Shown: positions 13,116-19,047 of the stretch, piece after piece
How the letters are laid out: each line of letters opens with the position of its first letter
How positions within the stretch are numbered: position 1 is the first letter of the stretch
Virus record (IMG/VR): IMGVR_UViG_3300042522_000378
Span: 1 to 20,536 of that record
Length of the DNA: 20,536 nucleotides
Direction: 5' to 3' (one strand)
DNA from: a virus
Translations under genes and position numbers: made by a program
The notes under the pieces: generated by a model
What the model was told of the DNA's origin: nothing
What the model saw: only the letters and a program-made list of their open reading frames with translations
Database searches by the model: none

Positions 13116-13691
13116 ATGATGACTATTAAAGAAATTATCAAGGATAAGAAAAGATTCAAGCAGCATATACTTGAAGGTAAAACCTCGTATGAGTTAGCCG
13201 AATTATATGGATGTTCTAAATCATCTATTCATGAGGCTAAAAAACGACTAGGGTACTTAACTAAAAACTTAAGACCACACGATAAAACAAACAGAAAAGC
13301 ATTAGGTATAACCAACTGTGAAATTTGTGATAAAAAAAGCTCAATGAAAACTTGTAGTAAATGCGCTAACAAAATCATTAAAATAGCAAAGAAAAAAATT
13401 CTAATAGAACAACTGGGCAACAGATGTGAAAAATGTGGATACAATAAGTGTCAATCGGCATTAGATTTTCATCATTTAGATCCTGCGATCAAAGAGTATG
13501 CGATAGGAGAAATTAATACAAATTTTGAAAAACTGTTACAAGAAATAAAAAAGTGTAAACTGCTTTGTAATAGATGTCATAGAGAGTTGCATTATGAACT
13601 ATCTGATAGTGATAAATTTACCAAAAAAAGCGAAGTGAAAATTAATAGAACAATGGAAAGTCTCAAGAATAAATATGGAGTTAGTAAATAG
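13116..13691 (+). CDS. HNH endonuclease with N-terminal helix-turn-helix
   Basis: 191 aa from ATG 13116 (13119 also possible); the in-frame ATG at 13059 would place 19 extra codons across the hairpin and has no ribosome site. Residues 23-45 (TSYELAELYGCSKSSIHEAK) form a helix-turn-helix. Cys68, Cys71, Cys80 and Cys83 form a zinc ribbon. The nuclease domain has NRCEKCGYNKC (Cys104, Cys107), LDFHHLDP (His119, His120) and CNRCHRELH (Cys151, Cys154, His155). This is a free-standing homing-type endonuclease inserted between rIIB and the primase. A-rich codon use matches the two HNH genes near the ligase. A structured RNA follows 3 nt after the stop. Confidence 0.88.
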   Translation: MMTIKEIIKDKKRFKQHILEGKTSYELAELYGCSKSSIHEAKKRLGYLTKNLRPHDKTNRKALGITNCEICDKKSSMKTCSKCANKIIKIAKKKILIEQLGNRCEKCGYNKCQSALDFHHLDPAIKEYAIGEINTNFEKLLQEIKKCKLLCNRCHRELHYELSDSDKFTKKSEVKINRTMESLKNKYGVSK

Positions 13692-13694
13692 TCA

Positions 13695-13774
13695 AGGTGG
13701 TGTTTGGAACTTGTAAGATAGTACCTATATAGTTTTTACTATCCTACAATAACGGTTCGATTCCGTTACCATCT
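13695..13774 (+). ncRNA. tRNA-like structure without D stem
   Basis: A 7-bp acceptor stem pairs AGGTGGT (13695-13701) with ACCATCT (13768-13774). The T arm is canonical: AACGG/CCGTT around TTCGATT (13751-13767). The middle is not a tRNA: a 9-nt single-stranded GTTTGGAAC replaces the D arm, then TTGTA (13711-13715) pairs with TACAA (13745-13749), and after an A-C mismatch GATAGTA (13717-13723) pairs with TACTATC (13737-13743), closing a 13-nt loop. This is the layout of a tmRNA tRNA-like domain but without a coding part. The third acceptor pair is G3-U70, the alanine identity signal. The base after the stem is T, and CCA is not encoded. Confidence 0.6.
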
Positions 13775-13822
13775 TTTACGATATTGCTTTTGATGGTAGT
13801 GTTTACTATCCCAATATCAAAA
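13768..13822 (+). promoter_or_regulatory. alternative hairpins downstream of tRNA-like element
   Basis: Three competing pairings: GATATTG (13780-13786) with CAATATC (13812-13818); TTTTGAT (13788-13794) with ATCAAAA (13816-13822), both enclosing GGTAGT (13795-13800) with ACTATC (13805-13810); and GATGGT (13792-13797) with ACCATC (13768-13773), the 3' acceptor strand of the tRNA-like element. They lie just before the primase ribosome site. Confidence 0.45.
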
Positions 13823-13853
13823 ATGTAGGTAGGAAGTGGAAAAAGGAAAACAA

Positions 13854-14993
13854 ATGTTTAGCGATACTTTGGCTTTTAATCCGTTTGATAAGACTCATAG
13901 TGCTATTGGAACAAGAGATCAGATTACTTTGAGGAATAAGTTTTTTGAGTCTTTTGGTGGTCAGCAGATTTTCTGTTACAATGGTGATCCTCGCAAGAAG
14001 ATCAGTAGCATGAATCATACAGATCATCTCACCACCGTTGCTATTGCAAATGATAACCAAGGTGCTGATGCTTATTTCTACGTTAATGGTGGACGTAAAC
14101 AATATGCTATTAGTAGAATTCGTGCTTGTTTTGTTGATATGGATGCTGGACGAGATGATAACGGTAACTATTTTAAGCCCAGTGTCGTAATGCAGAAGAA
14201 AAGGGGATTCTTGAATTATATCAATAACTTTCCAGTAAAGCCAAGCTGGGTTGTTGATACTCGTAATGGTTATCAGTGCTATTGGATTCTAAACCCAAAT
14301 ACTAATAGTCCTCATAAGACTTATTGGAATGGTATTCAAAAGAAACTGGTAAATCATTTTGGTGGTGATGCCCGAGCTATCAAAATCAATCAGATTTACA
14401 GAATCCCTTATACTTGGTGGAGGAAGGGTTGGGAAGGAAAGCAACCTTATTTTACCAGTATTTTGTCTGGATCAACTGGTAATCCGATAAATATTGAACA
14501 ACTTAAAGAGGCTCTTGATGGAGTTTCTGCTGTTGTTAATATTGTTGCTAATAAGACTAGCGACGAATGGTTTAAAGAATATGCCAAGGCTTATAAAAAG
14601 TCTGACATCACTGGAGTTCCAGTTGCAATTAATGTTGCTACAACTATTGCAAATCAGATGAAGTCTTTAAACCTTAACACATATACCAACAGCACAGAAG
14701 ATATCAAGACAAAGTATGTCTATTCTGGTCATGGTATGTTCAACAAGGCTTATGGTGATCCTACTCCAGTATCTCCTGTTACTGAGGACGATACAGATGC
14801 TATTGAGCCGCTTCCTGTTGACGCTGGGGGCGAAGATTTAGATCTTGACGGTTCCCAGACCAAGCTTTTAAAAACGGTCGTGGAGTTCCTTAATCAAGTC
14901 TCAACACCCCTCTACTTTAGCAACAACAGGTTTCTTTCTAATGCTGCTAAAGAACTAGCGTCTAAGATTAGTGATAAATTTTGTATCGGGTGA
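13854..14993 (+). CDS. archaeo-eukaryotic-type primase (PrimPol-like)
   Basis: 379 aa from ATG 13854, chosen for AAAGGAAAAC upstream; GTG 13836 lies in that ribosome-site region. Residues 91-99 (ACFVDMDAG) form the hhhDhD motif I with Asp95 and Asp97. PSWVVDTRNGYQCYWILN (130-147) matches motif II of RepB-type primases, with Gln141 where many members have His. FGGDARAIKINQIYRIPYTW (169-188) corresponds to the conserved GD-A...R-PGT region. The last 70 residues are acidic linker plus a helical tail. It should make primers for phage DNA replication; no helicase domain is fused or adjacent. The tRNA-like element lies just upstream. Confidence 0.75.
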   Translation: MFSDTLAFNPFDKTHSAIGTRDQITLRNKFFESFGGQQIFCYNGDPRKKISSMNHTDHLTTVAIANDNQGADAYFYVNGGRKQYAISRIRACFVDMDAGRDDNGNYFKPSVVMQKKRGFLNYINNFPVKPSWVVDTRNGYQCYWILNPNTNSPHKTYWNGIQKKLVNHFGGDARAIKINQIYRIPYTWWRKGWEGKQPYFTSILSGSTGNPINIEQLKEALDGVSAVVNIVANKTSDEWFKEYAKAYKKSDITGVPVAINVATTIANQMKSLNLNTYTNSTEDIKTKYVYSGHGMFNKAYGDPTPVSPVTEDDTDAIEPLPVDAGGEDLDLDGSQTKLLKTVVEFLNQVSTPLYFSNNRFLSNAAKELASKISDKFCIG

Positions 14994-14996
14994 AAT

Positions 14997-15407
14997 ATGC
15001 ACGAAGATTATGAAGATGATGACTACGATGACTATGGTGATAGTCAGGACAATTTAGAGAGTCATTATAAAAAGTATTTCAAGTTTGACCCCGACGCTTG
15101 GGATGCTTGGGGAAAAATGTTATATGATACTCTAAATGAAATAGTTGAACATCCTTCAAACGTATGGTATATTGGCCCGAGCTTTCCTAAAGGTTCGTTA
15201 CCTGTGAATGATTACTTCTCCAAATCAGGGAACTTCAAAAACTCCCTGTATTTGGGGAACAATCATTACAAAGAACCAATTTACAAAACAAAATATTTTA
15301 TTCACAACAAATTAGATACTGAGTATAGAAATCATTTAATAGCAAACGCTGTTCACTTTTTACAACAGCCGAATTATTATGATGGTATGTTTGATATTTT
15401 AAACTGA
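14997..15407 (+). CDS. hypothetical protein with acidic N terminus
   Basis: 136 aa, not recognised. The first 20 residues are almost all Asp, Glu and Tyr. The rest is globular and aromatic (YKKYFKFDPDAWDAWGKMLY, NVWYIGPSFPKG, YKTKYFIHNKL). GGGTGA upstream is in the end of the primase gene, with a 3-nt gap between genes, so it belongs to the primase operon. A role linked to replication is only suggested by position. Confidence 0.65.
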   Translation: MHEDYEDDDYDDYGDSQDNLESHYKKYFKFDPDAWDAWGKMLYDTLNEIVEHPSNVWYIGPSFPKGSLPVNDYFSKSGNFKNSLYLGNNHYKEPIYKTKYFIHNKLDTEYRNHLIANAVHFLQQPNYYDGMFDILN

Positions 15408-15421
15408 AAGACACGGATGTT

Positions 15422-15673
15422 ATGTTACCAGCATTATTTTTATATTTAGCGATGGCTTTTGGTTCTTTGACAGAAACTCCGTTAATAGCATACGATCTTG
15501 CAACCAACATGAGCCAAGCAAAAAGAATTGAGTGGACAAAAATGACAGATGATGCCGGTAATGTAAGATTTACTATTACCTTTTACGAAATGCCCATACT
15601 AGCAGAATTGGGATTTGAAAGAACATTTGTAGACAAACACAATAACTGTCAAACAGAACTCAAAGATAAATAA
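15422..15673 (+). CDS. small protein with hydrophobic N terminus
   Basis: 83 aa, unknown. The N-terminal segment MLPALFLYLAMAFGSL resembles a signal peptide or membrane anchor without a basic start. A soluble part follows (RIEWTKMTDDAGNVRFTITF) and a charged C terminus. The ribosome site is weak (GGATG). It overlaps no neighbour and is followed after 2 nt by the next ORF. Confidence 0.55.
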   Translation: MLPALFLYLAMAFGSLTETPLIAYDLATNMSQAKRIEWTKMTDDAGNVRFTITFYEMPILAELGFERTFVDKHNNCQTELKDK

Positions 15674-15675
15674 TT

Positions 15676-15915
15676 ATGACCACATATTTTAAAACACTAT
15701 TTAATAGACCAGAATACAATAAAACATTCGATAGTATGTCTGACTCTATTAGAGAGATAGAAAAAAGACTTAATGAAGATAGAGTAATAGTAGAAGCAAT
15801 TGTGGAAAAAGATAAAAAAACAGATAGGGTGGTCACAGTGTACAAACCAGAGTTCTCTGCTAAACTGATGTGGACAGAGATTCCAAAGTACGAAGGAGTA
15901 ACCCTAGTTCAATGA
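15676..15915 (+). CDS. small hypothetical protein
   Basis: 79 aa, unknown. N-terminal helix (SMSDSIREIEKRLNEDR) followed by beta-like stretches (VIVEAIVEKD, RVVTVYKPEF, AKLMWTEIP). It starts 2 nt after the preceding stop and its TGA stop overlaps the next ATG, so it is part of a coupled operon leading to RuvB. Confidence 0.6.
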   Translation: MTTYFKTLFNRPEYNKTFDSMSDSIREIEKRLNEDRVIVEAIVEKDKKTDRVVTVYKPEFSAKLMWTEIPKYEGVTLVQ

Positions 15916-16349
15916 AAAATGAACAATGGTTTTTTATAAATGATTTTGATGACTTTGTTGACCATTCAAGATCATTAGTTTTTAAATTTTTTGGAGCTAT
16001 AAAAGAAGTAGAACACGATTCTATGGTGGCATCCATATCTGAAATGAGCAAACAAGAAATAGAGGAGATGAATGAGACACTAACCCATGATGAATCTGCT
16101 ATTATAATTAAAAACCACGCAAAGAAACAGATAAATAAAAAAACAAAAGAAGTAAGATATTGTTTAACTGATAAACTTCTTCAAACTATTATAGAAGATC
16201 TGAATAATAGAATGATTAGTAATATATTAAATTCCTTGGTTAATAAAGGAATTCTTGATAGTGCGTACGATAGTGATCAAAACGATTTTATTTTTTGGGT
16301 GAAAGAAGAAGATGATACAAAATCAAACCAAAAGCCTGAAACCGATTAG
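15912..16349 (+). CDS. hypothetical protein
   Basis: 145 aa from ATG 15912, which makes an ATGA overlap with the gene before; GTG 15870 would add 14 codons inside that gene. Acidic, mostly helical. The N-terminal part has EQWFFINDFDDFVDHSRSL, the middle SEMSKQEIEEMNETL, and the C-terminal part LLQTIIEDLNNRMISNILNS then LVNKGIL. The last helix pair is reminiscent of a winged-helix-like or phage structural-assembly segment, but I cannot name it. It overlaps the next gene by 38 nt. Confidence 0.6.
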   Translation: MKNEQWFFINDFDDFVDHSRSLVFKFFGAIKEVEHDSMVASISEMSKQEIEEMNETLTHDESAIIIKNHAKKQINKKTKEVRYCLTDKLLQTIIEDLNNRMISNILNSLVNKGILDSAYDSDQNDFIFWVKEEDDTKSNQKPETD

Positions 16350-16728
16350 TCTAGATGCTCAGTTTAAATATAAATGCACAAATACAGAGTGCGAATCAGA
16401 ACATTGGCTATTTTTGAATCAAGTTCAAGTGAAGGGTTTTAAACTTGTATGTGATTGCGGGAATGTTTATAAGATACGCCAGATAGCAAATATAAAAACA
16501 CAATTCTCAAAAAAGACCACAAAACCTAGAACAGAATCTAATAAGTCATCTGAAATAGTTACGAAAGAGGAGCCTGAGTATCTTAAAAAAGCATATAAAA
16601 TTTTGGAAAACTATGGTTTTTCTAACAAAGAAGCTGTAGATTTGGTAAATAAAGTATACGATCTTACTAATCAGAATAATCCTTTATTGTTAGTGAAGGA
16701 TGCTCTGAAAATTTTTGGAGGAATGTGA
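16312..16728 (+). CDS. zinc ribbon plus RuvA-domain-III-like protein
   Basis: 138 aa. The N-terminal half is a zinc ribbon: Cys22, Cys27 (CTNTEC), His31 and CDCG (Cys47, Cys49). A Lys/Thr/Ser-rich linker covers about 60-85. The C-terminal part, residues 90-136 (AYKILENYGFSNKEAVDLV then NPLLLVKDALKIF), resembles domain III of RuvA, the flexible UBA-like module that binds RuvB (compare the LGY-EA-V...L-ALR pattern). RuvA domains I and II, which bind the Holliday junction, are absent. The RuvB gene follows after 3 nt, so this protein may be an alternative DNA adaptor for RuvB. This is inference from pattern and position. Confidence 0.6.
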   Translation: MIQNQTKSLKPISLDAQFKYKCTNTECESEHWLFLNQVQVKGFKLVCDCGNVYKIRQIANIKTQFSKKTTKPRTESNKSSEIVTKEEPEYLKKAYKILENYGFSNKEAVDLVNKVYDLTNQNNPLLLVKDALKIFGGM

Positions 16729-16731
16729 ATT

Positions 16732-17622
16732 ATGGCAAATGTTACAAGGCCGAAGAGTTTTGATGAAATCATTGGTCAGGGCGACGTTATTGAGCGTCTA
16801 CGCATCTCTGCTATGGGCTGTAAAATGTCTAGCAGTGTGCTGCCTCATGTTTTAATAGACGGCCCTCCTGGGCTTGGCAAGACTACCATAGCGAGTGCTA
16901 TAGCAAACGAAATGGGGGTCAGTCTTTATACTCTCAATGCTGCTAATATTCGTAGCATAAAAAATCTTTTGCCATATATTATGGGAATCTCTGCTAGGTC
17001 TGTGTTGTTTATTGACGAAATACACAGGTTGCCCAAAACAGTAGAGGAGTTTTTGTATCCTATCATGGAAGATTTTGTACTTAGTATATCATCAGAAGAT
17101 GCTCCAGAAACTATTGATCTTCCAATGTTTACTCTTATCGGAGCGACTACTAGTGGGGGAAGTTTAAGTCAGCCATTTTATGACAGGTTTACAATCAAAG
17201 AACATCTTTCTTTCTATACGGATGATGATCTAGCTAAAGTAGCAAGATTGAACTCTGCTAAATTAGATCTAGAAATCTCTGATGAAGATTTGGTTGAGAT
17301 AGCAAAAAGAAGCAAGGGTACTCCGAGAATTCTTAATGCTAGACTATTATGGTATAAAAACTACAAGATATGCCATACCGATCCATGTACAATTGATACC
17401 ATTTTTTCTACTCAGGGTATAGATAGTAAGGGTTTGGATCTGTATGATAGGCTTTATATTGATGCTTTGAGACGAAGCAAGGGTAATCCTTTGGGTCTTA
17501 AGTCTATATCAGCAATGACTGGAATAGCTTTAGATACTATCGAGAATAGTATTGAGCCGTTTTTGGTTCGTAAGGGTTATGTTGTTCGTACCCAAAAGGG
17601 CAGAGTCATGGGTACGATATAG
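16732..17622 (+). CDS. ruvB: RuvB-like Holliday-junction helicase
   Basis: 296 aa AAA+ ATPase, shorter than bacterial RuvB (about 335). It begins with RPKSFDEIIGQ, the RuvB signature. Walker A is GPPGLGKTT (44-52), Walker B VLFIDEIHRL (91-100), sensor 1 TLIGATTSGGSLSQPF (134-149), and arginine finger in YDRF (Arg152). Sensor 2 is SKGTPRI (194-200). The C-terminal winged-helix part has GLDLYDRLYIDAL and the ending RTQKGRVMG, both RuvB-like. It drives branch migration during recombination or fork repair. GGAG lies at 16719-16722. The preceding gene encodes a RuvA-domain-III-like protein; no RuvC is here. Confidence 0.92.
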   Translation: MANVTRPKSFDEIIGQGDVIERLRISAMGCKMSSSVLPHVLIDGPPGLGKTTIASAIANEMGVSLYTLNAANIRSIKNLLPYIMGISARSVLFIDEIHRLPKTVEEFLYPIMEDFVLSISSEDAPETIDLPMFTLIGATTSGGSLSQPFYDRFTIKEHLSFYTDDDLAKVARLNSAKLDLEISDEDLVEIAKRSKGTPRILNARLLWYKNYKICHTDPCTIDTIFSTQGIDSKGLDLYDRLYIDALRRSKGNPLGLKSISAMTGIALDTIENSIEPFLVRKGYVVRTQKGRVMGTI

Positions 17623-17660
17623 GAAAACTACGGGCCGATTACAACCCCATTTTTAAAATT

Positions 17661-17686
17661 AAGGAGCGAGCAATCGCTCCTTTTTT
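17661..17686 (+). terminator. intrinsic terminator after ruvB
   Basis: GGAGCG (17663-17668) and CGCTCC (17675-17680) flank the loop AGCAAT; AA before and TT after extend the stem to 8 bp. Six T follow directly (17681-17686), then a T-rich stretch. It ends the primase-to-ruvB operon. Confidence 0.93.
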
Positions 17687-17699
17687 CTTTTATAGTATG

Positions 17700-17721
17700 G
17701 TGTAAATTTGGTAAGGAGGCT
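17700..17721 (+). promoter_or_regulatory. candidate -10 box and ribosome site
   Basis: GTGTAAATT at 17701-17708 resembles the GTG-preceded -10 boxes elsewhere in the window, with no -35 because the terminator lies there. AAGGAGG (17713-17719) is the strong ribosome site of the 17728 gene. Confidence 0.35.
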
Positions 17722-17727
17722 ATCCAC

Positions 17728-18039
17728 ATGATAGATACTGCATCTCTGTTAAGTATAATATTGGTACTTTTTAATTTTGTCTCTTTTGGAATTGGTTATA
17801 TTATAGGAAGATTAAACAATAGTAGTTATACAATGATTGAAAAACCAATATCAAAAAGAAACAAACAATATAATAATAATGAAAAAAGTCAAAATAAGAT
17901 TATTATAGATGACAGAAAATTTGTTACAGATATAAGTGTTGATGGGATGGAGAAAAAATATAACGAATTAGGAAATACAAGATTGTCAAACGAGAATATT
18001 TCCGAGTCTGTTAATAAACTACAAAATTTAAAGAGGTGA
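17728..18039 (+). CDS. single-pass membrane protein before actin-like gene
   Basis: 103 aa, unknown. A hydrophobic segment at about residues 6-27 (SLLSIILVLFNFVSFGIGYI) is followed by a Lys/Asn-rich, disordered-looking cytoplasmic region and a short helix (ISESVNKLQNLK). The strong ribosome site AAGGAGG and the intrinsic terminator upstream mark it as first gene of a new unit. Only 3 nt separate it from the actin-like gene, so it could anchor that filament to the membrane; this is inferred from position. Confidence 0.65.
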   Translation: MIDTASLLSIILVLFNFVSFGIGYIIGRLNNSSYTMIEKPISKRNKQYNNNEKSQNKIIIDDRKFVTDISVDGMEKKYNELGNTRLSNENISESVNKLQNLKR

Positions 18040-18042
18040 ATT

Positions 18043-19044
18043 ATGGCTAGGGGTCTTGACGTAGGAACAAGCTATATTGTTTTATCTGAGGACAAAGGAG
18101 ATAAAGTACAATACAAAGACTTTAGAGATGCCTTTTATATCATCAAGCCATCTACTCCAGTAGCAACAAAGATGATAGAAAAGGGATTGGCTGGAAAAGT
18201 CTTTATTAAAGATACAGACGGTTCTTTTATTATCCTCGGACAAGATGCTATTGAAAAAGCTATTGAGAGAAACGACACCGCTAAAAGACCAATGTACAAA
18301 GGAGTTGTTTCTGCAAAAGAGAAAGATGCGAAAAGAGTCTTAGCTTTTATATTAAAGGAAGTAGTCGGGCAATCTTCGGAGCCCCTTGAAAAGATCGTTT
18401 TTTGTGTTCCTGCTCAACCAGTAGACCAAGAAGATGAAGATTTTGATGTTGGATATCATGAAGATGTAGTCAAAACTATTTTAGATAGCTGTGGATATAA
18501 CGCTAGATCAATTAATGAAGCTGAAGCTTTATGCTATGCTGAGTTAGCGGATAATGATTATACTGGTATAGCTATTAGCTGTGGTGCTGGTATGACTAAT
18601 GTTTGTGTAATGCTAAATGGTGAACCCACTGTTGTATTTTCCACAACTAAATCTGGGGATTGGGTAGATAGAATGAGCGCCGTAGCCACAGGGGAACCGG
18701 ATAGTGTCGTACAGGCTGAGAAAGAGGGTGGAAATTTTAATGTTGGTCAGCATAATGATAATCCTATATTAGCAGCTGTATCGTCATATTATGATCGTTT
18801 AATAGATTATACTACTAAACAATTAACAGCAGCACTAACAGATCATAAAGCTTTACCAAAGTTTAAAGACCCACTAACAATAGTCATTGCTGGTGGAACA
18901 TCACAAGCTGGTGGTTATATTGAACATTTTAAGAAAAAACTATCAGAAAATAATTTTCCTTTGTCTATTAAAGAAGTTAAGCATGCCGCCGATCCGTTAC
19001 ATTCAGTGTCAAAAGGATGTTTAATAGCTGCGAAAGTATTGTAA
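18043..19044 (+). CDS. actin-like ATPase (ParM/MreB superfamily)
   Basis: 333 aa. Motifs of the actin/Hsp70/sugar-kinase fold are visible in order: phosphate-1 loop GLDVGTSYIVL (4-14), connect-1-like INEAEALCYAEL (158-169), phosphate-2 loop GIAISCGAGMTNVCV (175-189) and adenosine motif IVIAGGTSQAGGYIEHF (280-296). The size fits prokaryotic actins such as ParM, Alp proteins and MreB. It should bind and hydrolyse ATP and may polymerise to segregate, position or package phage DNA. No ParR-like adaptor or tandem parC repeats are visible here. It follows a membrane protein and precedes a Thr/Pro-rich protein within 3 nt. Confidence 0.85.
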   Translation: MARGLDVGTSYIVLSEDKGDKVQYKDFRDAFYIIKPSTPVATKMIEKGLAGKVFIKDTDGSFIILGQDAIEKAIERNDTAKRPMYKGVVSAKEKDAKRVLAFILKEVVGQSSEPLEKIVFCVPAQPVDQEDEDFDVGYHEDVVKTILDSCGYNARSINEAEALCYAELADNDYTGIAISCGAGMTNVCVMLNGEPTVVFSTTKSGDWVDRMSAVATGEPDSVVQAEKEGGNFNVGQHNDNPILAAVSSYYDRLIDYTTKQLTAALTDHKALPKFKDPLTIVIAGGTSQAGGYIEHFKKKLSENNFPLSIKEVKHAADPLHSVSKGCLIAAKVL

Positions 19045-19047
19045 TAA

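Noticed and set aside
12884-13166. Minus-strand frames near the end of rIIB, rich in Ile or His
   Set aside because: They are antisense to the Asp/Glu-rich rIIB tail and the hairpin; composition explains the open frame.
13692-13853. Full tmRNA or two-piece tmRNA
   Set aside because: The tRNA-like element is closed in about 80 nt, with no resume codon, tag ORF or pseudoknots visible.
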